Origin: Candidatus Aenigmatarchaeota archaeon
GTDB lineage: Archaea > Aenigmatarchaeota > Aenigmatarchaeia > GW2011-AR5
Assembly: GCA_016180945.1 (NCBI GenBank)
Contig: JACPAG010000005.1
Location: 1 to 64,000 of the forward strand
DNA length: 64,000 nucleotides
Direction: 5' to 3'
This document shows, one piece after another, positions 34,482 through 44,900 of this stretch. Below the pieces are notes generated by a model. It did not search any database and was not told where the DNA came from. It was given only the letters and a program-made list of their open reading frames with translations. The first letter of the stretch is position 1, and each line of letters begins with the position of its first letter. Made by a program: the position numbers and the translations under genes.

Positions 34482-35201
34482 TTACCTCGCTCCCATAGCT
34501 TCTCTCTCGATTCTTTCCTTTTCCTTGACTGCGAAGCTTTCCATGCCTTTGTACGAGCCCAGTATTTCCTGTGACAGAGATTCTGCAATAGACATTTTTT
34601 TGTTGAAGCGCCGCCTGTATGCACCCTGCGCCAGGTTTCTCAGCGCCTTGTCCAGGCGCCTTTGCGGGGCTGTTATAACGGCATCACGCGCCATGATGCT
34701 GCCGAGCTGATAAGAAATTATTTCCTCGGCCAGCGCGGCATTTTCTATTGCGCGCACAAGAACTTCGAGCGGGTTTTTATTTTCGGTTTTCTCGACAATA
34801 TCAAGGGCCTTTTCAACTGCGCGGAGGGCTGTTATATAGCCGCCGCCAAAACGGCCCGACGTGAGCTTGTGTTTCCTGCCCTGATGACCGGAAACCATGA
34901 GATGCAGAGCCACTCTTTCAACCAAATTTATCTTTGACTTGTGGAACCTGTGCTTCTGAAGCGAGCCGGCGCTTCTCGGTATAAGCTTCGGCTGCAGATT
35001 GATGTACGGGCGGAGACCAAGATCATTCACGACCACGTTTGAATCCCATTTCCCGAAAAGCCTGAAATTGACCGGCGGCCTTGAGGCGGGTTTTGATGTT
35101 TTTTTCTTTTCTGCCGTCGGTTTTTCTTTGGTTATCGGTTTGCCTGTTGTTGCAGTCCTAGGTTCAGGCTGGTTGATATTTGGTTTTACTTCCTCGCTCA
35201 T
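34482..35201 (-). CDS. rps7: 30S ribosomal protein S7
   Basis: A 239-aa uS7. The core shows FRLFGKWDSNVVVNDLGLRP, RKHKLTSGRFGGGYI and the C-terminal PQRRLDKALRNLAQGAYRR. A charged N-terminal extension of about 45 residues (MSEEVKPNINQ and a lysine-rich stretch) precedes the core, typical of archaeal S7. The start is at 35201; an ATG three codons upstream is possible. It follows S12 by 18 bp, the conserved archaeal order. Confidence 0.95.
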   Translation of the reverse strand: MSEEVKPNINQPEPRTATTGKPITKEKPTAEKKKTSKPASRPPVNFRLFGKWDSNVVVNDLGLRPYINLQPKLIPRSAGSLQKHRFHKSKINLVERVALHLMVSGHQGRKHKLTSGRFGGGYITALRAVEKALDIVEKTENKNPLEVLVRAIENAALAEEIISYQLGSIMARDAVITAPQRRLDKALRNLAQGAYRRRFNKKMSIAESLSQEILGSYKGMESFAVKEKERIEREAMGAR

Positions 35202-35219
35202 AATTATCACGCCAATAAA

Positions 35220-35645
35220 TTACTTCACGGGCTTTTGTTTCTTCCCGATTCTTACCATCTCAAGGGAGACATCATTGACCTTCAGGACAAGCCACTTAAC
35301 GCCCCACATGCTGCCTACGGCTCCGCCCTGGCTGCCGCCTACGCCGCCGACCAGAACCTGGTCATGCTCAGTAATATAATTTATTGCTCCGGTGCGTGGC
35401 ACGAAGGCGGTTATCTGCTTGCCGTTTTTTATAAGCCTCACACGGACGCATTTCATAAGGCCGGAATGCGGCTGCTTCTGCTCGACAATGCGCTTCTCCA
35501 GGACGATGCCTTTTGCCATCGGCGCGCCTTCAAGAGGGTCCATTTTCTTGCGTAAATTAAGCATGCGGGTGCGGTATTTTACCTTCTTCCACCTGAATCT
35601 TTTCCTGTCTTTCTTCAGTTTTCTAGCTGCAAATTCGCCTGCCAT
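35220..35645 (-). CDS. rps12: 30S ribosomal protein S12
   Basis: A 141-aa uS12, decoding-centre protein. Signature segments: [60 protein letters not shown] and a basic C-terminus GKKQKPVK. The archaeal/eukaryotic form is evident from the internal AMAKG-type insertion and length. It is preceded by the orphan 404-aa gene instead of directly by nusA. Confidence 0.96.
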   Translation of the reverse strand: MAGEFAARKLKKDRKRFRWKKVKYRTRMLNLRKKMDPLEGAPMAKGIVLEKRIVEQKQPHSGLMKCVRVRLIKNGKQITAFVPRTGAINYITEHDQVLVGGVGGSQGGAVGSMWGVKWLVLKVNDVSLEMVRIGKKQKPVK

Positions 35646-35715
35646 ACAATCAGCTAATCATTGGTGGTTAAATATTTAAATTAGGTATGCCAGAAAGCAG
35701 CGAAATTCTTAACAA

Positions 35716-36930
35716 CTATGCAATCTTAAATCTTTCCAAGATATAAGCAACGTCTTCTTTTGTTCTTGGTAACCTTGGAAGATTCATCTCCCTTAAGCGA
35801 TAATCTACAGCTTCACTTTGTCCTGCTGCTGTTCCTGGTTTGAACATCATATAAGTTCTAGATAATTCTTCTGCATCTTGATGGCTAAACTGCATTGCTA
35901 ATGCAGAATGCGCCCCTGACAAGTCTAGATGATTTCCGAGAGAACCTGTATACGGGTTAGCCCTTTCCATAAGCACAAAGATTGTATACCTGTCAAGTTC
36001 TTCTGCAGTAAAAGGCATTTCTATATCTGGAGCAGGCATAGAAGCTGGCTGATAATCGTCGAGCTTTCTTCTCGCAGATTCGATAGCCTTCCTTATCATG
36101 CTTAATTCAATGTCCTGCGTTGTAGAACCAGCATCGTACGCTACACCTACACTTACATTTCTTAGCCCTTGTTTTTCAATAGCCTGTTTAGCAACATCAA
36201 CAAGCCCGGAGTGAGCAGCACCCATAGACACAAGATACCTTATTTCTGGCAATTCGTATAAGCCGAGAAATCGTCTTAGCAAAAGATTATTTATGTTAGC
36301 AACTGTGATTGATGCCTCGCCCTCTCTTAAGTAGGAATGAAGTGCCAATAATAAAAGGGTATTACCTGCAGATTTTTCGGCCGCCTCTAATTGTCCCATT
36401 TCGAATTTTGACATCATTTCGTTTCTATGTTGCAAAGATTGGAAAAGAGCCGTACGCATAGGCGTCTGAGCCGCTTGGGGCGTTCTTTCCAGAAGACACA
36501 ATGCCTTTTCTTTTTCAAAAAGCATTCCAAGCTCTTCTTCCAAGAATTCTCTAGTTCCAGGAGATTGCGAGAATATTATCTGTACAGTTGGGTGCTGCCT
36601 TAAATCTAGACCAAGCATGTTATAAATTTCAAGCCTTGTTGCACTTTCAGAAGGAATACCAGGAATTTCATAGCTTACTGCATGCGCGCCAGCGATGTAC
36701 GGCGCCATTTGTCTGGCGTCTTCTGCTGTCTGATGAGAGCCAAGATAGAAAGCTATTTCTATGCGAGGCAATCTGCCAGCATAGGCGGTGGTGTCCACTA
36801 ATCCCTCGGGTCTTGGAAGCATCTCGAATAGCCTGCTATCTGCAGATTCACCTAGAAGAATCTGTCCTGCGAAAGGATTTGCAAGTCTTCGTGCAACTGA
36901 TTTTCTTAGCTGTTTTCTATATTCGTTCAT
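35716..36930 (-). CDS. Orphan protein, 404 aa, inserted between nusA and rps12
   Basis: Not recognised. A soluble mixed alpha/beta protein; EIRYLVSMGAAHSGLVDVAK near residue 235 and IEIAFYLGSHQTAEDARQMA near residue 55 suggest a Rossmann-like or TraB-like arrangement, but I cannot place it. A TTTTTAAAT box lies just upstream (about 36951-36960), so it probably has its own promoter. It breaks a gene order (nusA-S12-S7) that is otherwise strongly conserved in archaea. Codon use looks like the other orphan genes, not the operon. Confidence 0.6.
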   Translation of the reverse strand: MNEYRKQLRKSVARRLANPFAGQILLGESADSRLFEMLPRPEGLVDTTAYAGRLPRIEIAFYLGSHQTAEDARQMAPYIAGAHAVSYEIPGIPSESATRLEIYNMLGLDLRQHPTVQIIFSQSPGTREFLEEELGMLFEKEKALCLLERTPQAAQTPMRTALFQSLQHRNEMMSKFEMGQLEAAEKSAGNTLLLLALHSYLREGEASITVANINNLLLRRFLGLYELPEIRYLVSMGAAHSGLVDVAKQAIEKQGLRNVSVGVAYDAGSTTQDIELSMIRKAIESARRKLDDYQPASMPAPDIEMPFTAEELDRYTIFVLMERANPYTGSLGNHLDLSGAHSALAMQFSHQDAEELSRTYMMFKPGTAAGQSEAVDYRLREMNLPRLPRTKEDVAYILERFKIA

Positions 36931-36973
36931 ATCAAGTGGCTTATAGAAAAAGTTTTTAAATACAACAGGAATC

Positions 36974-37378
36974 CTACTTGACCTTCAAACTGTCTATATC
37001 AAACAGCCGCTTCAGGAACTTGTTGATGATTTTTATGTTCCTGCCCCCCTTGCCTATCACTTTTGCGCGGTCTGACTGGCGTATCTTTACCTGTATGTTC
37101 TTGCCATTTATTTCCGCTTCCTGCGTTTCAGGGATAAGATTTTTCACAAATTCTTTCAGGTCGGGAGAATATTCAAAAATCTTGATGCTTTTTTTGAAAA
37201 GTCTTTCCGCGCCCTTTATCTTTGCGCCCTGGCGGCCGACAGAAAGGCCGTATTGCCCGTGCGCCACGACAAAATAAATTTCGTCGCCGTCGGTTATGCA
37301 GTCAACGACAGACGAGCCTGTCATATTCTGGAAAAAACTCATCGCCTGTATCGTGCCAGAATCTAGAGTTACTTTCAT
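36974..37378 (-). CDS. nusA: Archaeal NusA-like KH-domain transcription factor
   Basis: A 134-aa protein of two KH domains without the S1 or N-terminal domains of bacterial NusA, as is usual in archaea. The KH GxxG motifs are seen as GLSVGRQGAKIKGAERLF and AKVIGKGGRNIKIINKFL. It lies downstream of L30e, the archaeal order. The start is set by the leader element whose GGGGAGA precedes the ATG by three bases. Predicted to act in transcription termination/antitermination. Confidence 0.93.
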   Translation of the reverse strand: MKVTLDSGTIQAMSFFQNMTGSSVVDCITDGDEIYFVVAHGQYGLSVGRQGAKIKGAERLFKKSIKIFEYSPDLKEFVKNLIPETQEAEINGKNIQVKIRQSDRAKVIGKGGRNIKIINKFLKRLFDIDSLKVK

Positions 37379-37409
37379 TCTCCCCTTGCCTCCGGCAAGT
37401 CGAGTGCCA
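37379..37409 (-). promoter_or_regulatory. Structured 5' leader element of nusA
   Basis: Minus strand: TGGCACTCGA, stem CTTGCC-GGA-GGCAAG, then GGGGAGA and the nusA ATG. A plain copy without inserted hairpins. A/T-rich TTATAATAAT lies immediately upstream of the TGGC box. Confidence 0.75.
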
Positions 37410-37558
37410 TATTATTATAATGCATTCTAAGAACTCCCGGATTATTTTTATTTTGCTATAATTAATTCGCTTTTGTTTATAAATAGACAACTTGTTCTGT
37501 TATATTTTTATTAGATGCAATCGTATATAATAATCAATCTTATCATGTTAGAATTAGC

Positions 37559-37843
37559 TTATTCTGGATACCCTACGATGGCCACAGTGAACGGCTTGCC
37601 GAGCTTGGTGCCAAGCTGCTTCTGGTCGCCTTCGAACATTTCAATTTTCACGCCCTTCGGTACTTTTTCCATTATGAATGAGGGGCAGTTGCTTGCAGCT
37701 ATGACGCGCTTCACTTTTCCGGCGTTTATAGCTTTGACTATTTCTCTGGTTCCTATCACGCCCTTTTTTTCAGGAAGTTTTGATACAGCCCTTTTCTCTT
37801 GAAAAGCGCTGGCGGAAAAACCTGTTGCTGTGTTCATAAGCAT
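37559..37843 (-). CDS. rpl30e: 50S ribosomal protein L30e
   Basis: A 94-aa member of the L7Ae/L30e RNA-binding family: GTREIVKAINAGKVKRVIAA, SNCPSFI and GKPFTVAIVGYPE. In archaea it is encoded between rpoA2 and nusA, exactly as here. An extra N-terminal stretch of about 18 residues precedes the core; an alternative start is the ATG two codons in. It begins 4 bp after the rpoA2 stop. Confidence 0.9.
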   Translation of the reverse strand: MLMNTATGFSASAFQEKRAVSKLPEKKGVIGTREIVKAINAGKVKRVIAASNCPSFIMEKVPKGVKIEMFEGDQKQLGTKLGKPFTVAIVGYPE

Positions 37844-37847
37844 TCCA

Positions 37848-38969
37848 TTACTTTTTCTTCAATGCGTCCCGCATTTTATTCATATCAATAGTTAATTCAA
37901 CCATGCCCGTTCCGATTGGCGCTATCTGGCCGACAAGAATATTTTCTATCACGCCGTCCAGCGCGTCCGTTTCTCCATAAAATGACGCGTTGATGAGATG
38001 CTTTTTCGTTTCCTCGAAATTGGCTTTTGCCAAAACAGAGGATTTCTTGCCTGACACGCCGTATCTGCCTACAGCTTTGACCTCGCCGTCAAACGTCATC
38101 GTGTCCGCCAGCAGCATCAGGTGGCGGTTGTCGATATCCAGCCCCTGCTCGTCCAGCGTTTCTTTGGCTTCGTGCAAAATCACATGTCTTGCGGCTTCCA
38201 CCCCAAGTATTTCGTAAACCTGATGCACATCGTTGGAGCGGATTCTTTTTATGTCCACTTCCTTAACCTGCAGGAGTTTTTTCATATTTGTTCCCACCGT
38301 CTGCAGAACCCAGTCGTCTTCTTCTTTTACCACGACAACATCCTCAATGCCTTTTATTCCGTTTATGTGAAGCTTCAGTATCTTGTTTCTTATTTTCCTG
38401 AGATTTTTCACGTCATCCTTGGCCGGCTTCACAAAAACGCGGTTCTCGCGGAAGCTCACATCACAGCTTTTGAGATATTTTAAGATAACCTTTTTCACGT
38501 CTTCCTTCTCGCTTTCCCTTTCAAGCTCCAGCTCGATGCGCAGGTCTATGAGATTCACCGAATCAGATTTTATGATGTCGCTTATTTTCTGCGCTTTTAT
38601 TCTGATTGCAACTTCCTTCGCCTTTTCTTTTTCATTATATTCAGGCTTAAGATATATGATCATGTTCTTTTCAAAGGTCTTGCGTGCGTCAAAGATTTCT
38701 ATCAGGCGCGGCAAACCTTGTGTAACCTTGCTTAACCTGTCTGACTGGGATGCGAGAGTATAACTTCTCATGGTCATCTGTGTCGCTGGTTCGCTTATCG
38801 ACTGGGCGGCTATGATGCCTATCGCTTCGCCTGGCTCGTAAATATAGCGGCTGGCGTACTCTTCCAGTTTTTTCAGCTTCTCCTCTTTTTCCCTGCCTTC
38901 TATGCCGCGCTTGGCGCAATACTCCTCAAATATCTTCAGCAGTTTTTCGTTTAGTGCCATAAGTATCAT
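37848..38969 (-). CDS. rpoA2: DNA-directed RNA polymerase subunit A''
   Basis: A 373-aa C-terminal part of the split largest subunit. It shows [20 protein letters not shown] and [11 protein letters not shown] near the start, the trigger loop/bridge region continuation, then the jaw and clamp, ending in [10 protein letters not shown]. The ATG overlaps the stop of the 84-aa gene (ATGA). Another ATG three codons in gives MALNEKLL. It would pair with rpoA1, from which it is separated by a small foreign-looking gene. Confidence 0.95.
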   Translation of the reverse strand: MILMALNEKLLKIFEEYCAKRGIEGREKEEKLKKLEEYASRYIYEPGEAIGIIAAQSISEPATQMTMRSYTLASQSDRLSKVTQGLPRLIEIFDARKTFEKNMIIYLKPEYNEKEKAKEVAIRIKAQKISDIIKSDSVNLIDLRIELELERESEKEDVKKVILKYLKSCDVSFRENRVFVKPAKDDVKNLRKIRNKILKLHINGIKGIEDVVVVKEEDDWVLQTVGTNMKKLLQVKEVDIKRIRSNDVHQVYEILGVEAARHVILHEAKETLDEQGLDIDNRHLMLLADTMTFDGEVKAVGRYGVSGKKSSVLAKANFEETKKHLINASFYGETDALDGVIENILVGQIAPIGTGMVELTIDMNKMRDALKKK

Positions 38970-39220
38970 GTCAGCATTATTTTCTTTTCAGCTTTTTTGT
39001 AGAGTGTTTCAATAGATTTCATAAAATCAGCAGGGCTATGGATATGGACTCTTTCTTTAGTTTTTGCATCAATGACTTGACCATGAAAAATATTAATCTG
39101 ACTAAAAGGAGTTATCTTTTTACCATAGTAGTTTTTACTCCATAATCTGACTTCGAATACGTGGTCACTTTTAGATTTCGTTTTCACATTAATCACCTTT
39201 ATTTTGTGCCAATTAATCAA
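38966..39220 (-). CDS. Unknown 84-aa protein wedged between rpoA1 and rpoA2
   Basis: Not recognised. The frame opens with TTG at 39220, overlapping the rpoA1 stop, and ends in an ATGA overlap with rpoA2. A GTG at 39199 preceded by AAAGG is a credible later start. The product ([20 protein letters not shown], then [20 protein letters not shown]) is A/T-rich in codons compared with both flanking genes. No cysteines or membrane segment. The overlap at both ends implies translation with the operon; function unknown. Confidence 0.6.
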   Translation of the reverse strand: MINWHKIKVINVKTKSKSDHVFEVRLWSKNYYGKKITPFSQINIFHGQVIDAKTKERVHIHSPADFMKSIETLYKKAEKKIMLT

Positions 39221-41723
39221 GCACTTTTTCCAGCTTCACTGTTCCGCCGTCGCTCTTTGCCGGGTCGATGCCGTCCTCTCCGGCCGTGAACTGGACGATG
39301 CGGGATTTTGAATCTCGAACGGTTCCGTCATACTCGACGCGCAGGTCCTGCAGTGCGTTTACCAAACGCCGCTCCATGTACCCGGAGTGGCGCGTATGCA
39401 GGGATTTGTCCATAAGATTTTCCCGCGAGTTCATGGCATCGAAGAAAAATTCAAACGGGTCAAGGCTTTTTTTGTATCCATGGCTCACGAATCCGCGGGA
39501 TTTCAGGCCGAGATCGCCCTGAGGGAAATGCGACAGAGTCCGGTTTGTATATCCCCTGGTTATGCGTTCGCCTTCTAAGGACTCCTGGCCAACAAAACCG
39601 CACATCTGTGTCAGGTTAACAAACGAGCCGCGGGCGCCGGTTTTGGCCATAAGCACCGCTGCATTAAGGGGTAAATCTTTCTTAATCACTTCGTTTGCCT
39701 GGTTTGAAATTTCGCCGCCTGCCTGCAGAATCCTGTTTTCGAGGGCTGTTTCTTCGGCAAGGCCCCCAAGCTTTTTCATCTTGCCCGCCTCGTAATCCCT
39801 TATGAGACGGGAAACAATGCTGTCGTATTCTTCTACAAGCTCTTCAATTTTTTTCTCTGCCCTCTCTGTTATGTCCGTGTCGCTTAGCGCTATGCTGAAT
39901 CCATTGAGGGATATCGTTTCCAGGGCGAGGCGCGAAACATTATCCAAAAATTTTCTTGCCGTTTCCGGGCCGTACAATCTTTCGATTGCATCTATGAGGC
40001 GGCCTTTCTTTTCGCCCAGGGCGTTGTCGTCGATAACGCCCTTTTTCAGGACGCCGTTTTTTATGACTACCCAGCTGTCATGCTCGCAATCATCCGGCCT
40101 GCATTTGCATTCTGCCACGGCTGATTTGAATGTAATGTTAAGACCTTTTGGCAGTATCATGCTAAATATCTCTTTTCCGCTGTACTCGTCTTTGGATTCA
40201 AAATCATCGATGCCAAGGGCGAAGAGAAGCTGGGAAGCTTCTTTTTTGCCGAGCTTCGTCTCTTTCTTGGTCAAAAAGTAGCAGCCCGTTATGTGGTCGT
40301 GCTTGCACGCAATTATCGGCATGCCGTAGCGCGGAGAGCGTATGTGATTCTCGACCTTCATCAGCATTGCTGCTTCTGTCTGGGCTTCCTCTGTCTGGGG
40401 GATATGTATGTTCATCTCGTCGCCGTCGAAATCTGCGTTGTAAGGTATTGTCACGGCCAGATTCAGGCGCAGCGTCCTGTAAGGCATTATGCGCGCGCGG
40501 TGGGCCATCATGGACATCCTGTGCAGGCTTGGTTGCCGGTTCATTATTGTTATGTCGCCGTCCTCTATGTGCTTTTCAACCACGTATCCGACATCAAGCT
40601 CTTCAGCTATTTCTTTCTTGTTTTCATTGGTTATCTTCTTCCGGATCCCGTCGGAACGGACAATATAATTTGCTCCCGGATGGATGTCGGCTCCGTTAAG
40701 GACAAGTTTTTTCATGTATGCGATGTTATTTTTGTTGACCTTGACAGGGACTGTAAGTTCCTGAGCAATTTCCAGCGGAACGCCGACTTCGCTTATTGAG
40801 ATGCTTGGGTCAGGCGAGATAACAGTTCTTGCTGAAAAGTTTACGCGCTTGCCGGACAGGTTGCCGCGGAACCGGCCTTCTTTTTTGCTCAGGCGCTGGA
40901 TCAATGTTTTTAATGCCCTTCCAGACCGATGACGGGCCGGAGGAAGGGTTGATATCTCGTTGCTCATCAGAGTAGAAACGTGATACTGCAGCAATTCCCA
41001 TATGTCAGCTATGATAAAGTCCGGCGCGCCAAGCTCAAGATTTTTTCTCAGCCGTTCGTTGATACGGACGACATCAACCAGCTTATGCGTTAGATCGTCT
41101 TCCGACCGCTCGCCGGTTTCCAGCGTTATGGACGGCCTGACAGTAACAGGAGGGACGGGAAGGATTGTCAGGACAAACCATTCAGGCCTGCCGCCTCTTA
41201 TCTTCAGCAGTGCGACATCTTCTTCGGACATTTTTTCAAGCCTCTGCCTGACTTCCTCAGACGTCAACTCGTCCTTGCCCTCGCGGTACGATGTGGGTTT
41301 CTGATAAACAGTATCCTTCTGCTTCTCGCCGCAGTGCGGGCAGGAATGGATTTTTTTCTTGTACAATTCGACAAGCGGGTTGCCTTTCAGCTCTTTCAGT
41401 TCCGCATCCGCCAGAAGCAGCCGCGAGCATTTTTTGCATATGGAACGGAGGAGCATGTAAATCTTTTTGCCGTACAGCGGGTGGACAACGGGCTTTGTAA
41501 GCTCAAGATAGCCAAAATGTCCCAAACACTGGCCTATCGTGCCGCCGCATGTCCTGCAGCGAAGACCCGGGTCCACGACGCCCAGGTGCAGGTCAGTCAG
41601 TCCGCCGTCTATGGGATAGCCGTCAGGGTCGTAAAGCTCGGCGTGCTCTATCTTCACCGCAGACATTTCCTTTATCATCTTCGGCGACAGGAACTTGAAC
41701 TCGATTGATTTTACTTTTACCAT
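39213..41723 (-). CDS. rpoA1: DNA-directed RNA polymerase subunit A'
   Basis: An 836-aa N-terminal part of the largest subunit. The zinc site CRTCGGTIGQCLGHFGYLEL is near residue 58, and a second zinc pair CPHCGE follows. NADFDGDEMNIHIP is the Mg-binding active-site motif, and LHRMSMMAHRARIMPYRT precedes it. The start is fixed by the leader element's GGGGAGT three bases upstream. It follows rpoB, as is normal. Length matches archaeal A' subunits. Confidence 0.97.
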   Translation of the reverse strand: MVKVKSIEFKFLSPKMIKEMSAVKIEHAELYDPDGYPIDGGLTDLHLGVVDPGLRCRTCGGTIGQCLGHFGYLELTKPVVHPLYGKKIYMLLRSICKKCSRLLLADAELKELKGNPLVELYKKKIHSCPHCGEKQKDTVYQKPTSYREGKDELTSEEVRQRLEKMSEEDVALLKIRGGRPEWFVLTILPVPPVTVRPSITLETGERSEDDLTHKLVDVVRINERLRKNLELGAPDFIIADIWELLQYHVSTLMSNEISTLPPARHRSGRALKTLIQRLSKKEGRFRGNLSGKRVNFSARTVISPDPSISISEVGVPLEIAQELTVPVKVNKNNIAYMKKLVLNGADIHPGANYIVRSDGIRKKITNENKKEIAEELDVGYVVEKHIEDGDITIMNRQPSLHRMSMMAHRARIMPYRTLRLNLAVTIPYNADFDGDEMNIHIPQTEEAQTEAAMLMKVENHIRSPRYGMPIIACKHDHITGCYFLTKKETKLGKKEASQLLFALGIDDFESKDEYSGKEIFSMILPKGLNITFKSAVAECKCRPDDCEHDSWVVIKNGVLKKGVIDDNALGEKKGRLIDAIERLYGPETARKFLDNVSRLALETISLNGFSIALSDTDITERAEKKIEELVEEYDSIVSRLIRDYEAGKMKKLGGLAEETALENRILQAGGEISNQANEVIKKDLPLNAAVLMAKTGARGSFVNLTQMCGFVGQESLEGERITRGYTNRTLSHFPQGDLGLKSRGFVSHGYKKSLDPFEFFFDAMNSRENLMDKSLHTRHSGYMERRLVNALQDLRVEYDGTVRDSKSRIVQFTAGEDGIDPAKSDGGTVKLEKVLD

Positions 41724-41754
41724 ACTCCCCTTTGCTCCGCAAAGTCGAGCGCCA
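41724..41754 (-). promoter_or_regulatory. Structured 5' leader element of rpoA1
   Basis: Minus strand: TGGCGCTCGA, stem CTTTGC-GGA-GCAAAG, then GGGGAGT and the ATG. It lies inside the rpoB-rpoA1 gap, so rpoA1 can be expressed independently even though it sits in an operon-like row. Confidence 0.78.
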
Positions 41755-41792
41755 TATTACAAATAATTAGCACTTTTCTTTGCTCTTTAATT

Positions 41793-41915
41793 TTTATCCT
41801 CAAAGACATTGAAAACTGCTGTCTTTAGACAGCAGATGAAATACAATGTCTTTGGGATGCCATGCTCAACGAAACCCCTGACTTTAGTCAGGGGTTATAT
41901 CAGAGCATATCATCT
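41793..41915 (+). repeat. Three-hairpin palindromic element (family D), short copy
   Basis: Shares with 9531-9708 the segments TTATCCTCAAAGACATTG, GGGATGCCATGCTCAA, the 20-bp hairpin CCCCTGACTTTAGTCAGGGG and ATATCAGAGCATATCAT. The first internal hairpin has different arms (CTGCTGTC/GACAGCAG). It sits between the rpoB stop and the rpoA1 leader. Confidence 0.85.
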
Positions 41916-41924
41916 TGCAACTTT

Positions 41925-44900
41925 CTATTCCACCGGATTTATCTTCGGATATATCCCCAAACACTTCAATTCGTCCAGCATCAGCTTGAATGCGTAGCTT
42001 ATGTCCACATCCGAGATGTCGGATTTTTTGCAGACAGGGCAATATTTTTTGCCTTTGACGCGGTCTTCTATCGCCACCAGGCCGCAGCGGATGCACACGG
42101 GCACGGAATACTTGTCGCTGCTGAACCGCTCCTTGAGCAGCAGCGAGGCGCCGTGCGCTATCAGGCAGTCTTTCTCCATTTCGCCTAGCCTGAGACCGCC
42201 CTGCTTTACACGGCCGGCTGTAGGCTGCTTTGTAAGCAGCGTCACCGGGCCGCGGGCTCTCGCCTGCATCTTGTTTGCAACCATGTGATGCAGCTTCTGG
42301 TAGTAGCACGGGCCAACGAGGATTTGGGCGTCATACATTTTTCCGGAGATTCCGTCATACATCGCTTCTTTGCCGTCGTCCCGGAATCCCAGCTCTTTCA
42401 GCGCAGCCCTCAAAGTCTTTTCAGTTATGCCTGAAAATGCGGAGCCGTCTATCTGCTCGCCGCCGAGAGAACTGGCTTTGGCGCCGACTATTTCCAGCAA
42501 CTGGCCTATTGTCATTCTTGACGGGATGGCGTGCGGGTTCAATAGTATGTCGGGCACGACGCCGCCCGGCGTAAACGGCAGGCTTTCCTGAGGCATTATC
42601 AGCGCGATAACGCCTTTCTGGCCGTGGCGCGATGCGAATTTGTCGCCTAATTCCGGCACGCGCTCGCTGCGGACCGCTATTTTGACGAGCTTGTTGCCGC
42701 TTGCTGTTTCAGTTATAAAAATGTTATCAACAACGCCCTCTTCGCCACGGCGAATGGTTTCCGAGGTTTCACGCCTGTTTTCAGTTTCGACCATGAAACT
42801 TTCCACAGGACCAAAAAAGCGGAGAGGCGAAACCTTGCCTACCAAAACGTCTCCTGACGCAACAGCTATTTCCCTGTTGACGATTCCGTCCTTGGCGAGG
42901 TTGGCATAAGCTTCTTCTGTGCGATAACCGGAAATGGATTTGTCCGGTATCTTTATTTCGTCCTTCTCTATGCCCCAGTATTTCTTTTCTTCTGTTGCGT
43001 AATTCCTGAAGAAATAGCTTCTTCCGACGCCGCGCTCGACCGAGGACTTGTTGAAGACGATGCCGTCTTCCATGTTATAGCCCTTGTAGCTCATAATAGC
43101 TATAACCACATTCTGGCCCTGCGGATGGGATTCAATATCGAGCTCTTTCCCGGGAACCGTATTTATCAGTGGCAGCTGCGGATAAAGCAGTACGTCGGCT
43201 TTTGTGTCAGGCCTTGCCAGAAAGTTAGAGGCGTAAATGCCAAGCGCCTGGCCGGACATCTTTGCGCCGAAGTTCACGCGGTCGCCGCGGTTGTGGGGCG
43301 AAAACGGAACGAAGGAAGCAGAGAGCCCCAGTATAACGCCCGGGTTTATTTCCAGATGAGTGTGTTCTTTGCCAAGTTCTTCGTCAGAAACTGCCACAAG
43401 TGCGTTGTTTTCTTCTTCAGCGTCGAGATATTCTATGGCGCCTTCTTTGACCAAATCATTCCATGTTATTTCGCCTTTTTGCAGCTGGCCGAGATGCTTG
43501 TCTTCAAGTTTTGCTTTTCCGTTCTCAACAACTATAAGAGGCCTTTGCAGGCGCCCGGAATCCGCGTTTATATGAACTTCCTCGAATTCCGGCACCAAGG
43601 CAACGTTTATGAGAGGATTCAACAGGCCTAATCTTCTTTTTTCCCGGATTTTTTTTACAAGGTGCTCGGGCTTGTCTGTTACGCCTACGACAGCGCCGTC
43701 AAAGAATATGGTTCCGCCTTCGGCACTTGTTTCCTTTTTAACCATCTCAAGGAGCAGTTCCTTGTCCTTTTCTTTTGCCGTGTCTGAAATTATGGCCATT
43801 GCCGCAAGGTATTTTCTGAGGCCGATGTTAACGCCTTCCGGCGTTTCTTCCGCGCACAAGCGCCCCCAGTGCGTTGCATGCAGCGCCCTCGCTTCGAAAT
43901 GCTCCTGCGAGGCGGAAAGAGGAGAAATCACATTTCTCAAATGGGCTATCATCCTGATGTAATTCGTCCTTTCCAGCCGCTGGCAAACGCCCGTGCGGCC
44001 GCCGACCCACTGGCCTGTGGCCATGTGGGAAACGATTCGCTTTGTAAGATAGTCGCTTTCGACTATGGATTTTATCGTCGGCAGTTTGCCGCGCTTCACG
44101 AGCTTCTGGTAAGAATAAACGATTCTTGAAACGAGCCCGTATTTGCCCAGCAGAATGGAACGGAACAATATTTCCAAAAAGTCGCTCACCATCCTGAGGC
44201 GCTTGTTTCCGTAATGGTCGATGTCCTGCTCTTTTATCTTGGCAAGGCCGAGGCGGACAATTTTTCTTACGACCTTGGCCAGATACAGGGCTTTTTCCTT
44301 CCTGTTCTTCTTGTCCTGGCCGAGATGCGGCAGCAGATATTTGTCCAGGATGTCATTGACCCTTTTATCCCGGTATTCCTTCTGCGGGATTTTCATCTTT
44401 TCTCCTATGGACTCCTTGGCTTCTTCAACCGTCTTGACATCGAACTCGTACAGGTTGAAATACATTTCCTGCATTTCCTGCTCTTTTGTCGAAATAGACT
44501 CTATTATCTCCTTGTCTGTTTCCATCCCGAGTGCGCGCAGCAAAATAACCACGGGCAGCTTCTTGAGATTTGCAAATGAAATCGTCACGATGCCGCCTTT
44601 TCTTTCGATGAGATGGCGCTGCACAAAGCCCGAAGATTCTGAGTTTATGCGCGCTGTTTCATAGTCCGCCTTTGTTTCCACCACCGGGCGGTTGGACAAA
44701 ACTTCCTCCATCATGACTATGGCACGCTCAGTGCCGTTGATGATGAAATAGCCGCCCGGGTCGCTTGTGTCCTCTCCTTCTTCTATCAGCTGTTCCGGAG
44801 AAAGCCCGTTGAGGATGCACAGCTTTGATTTTACCATTACCGGCAAGTCACCCAGCTTGACCTCCTGCGGCTCCTGCTCCACGCCGTTTATGATAGGAAT

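Noticed and set aside
40293..40799. Plus-strand frames of 110-168 aa antisense to rpoA1
   Set aside because: Cysteine/arginine-rich shadows of a conserved gene.
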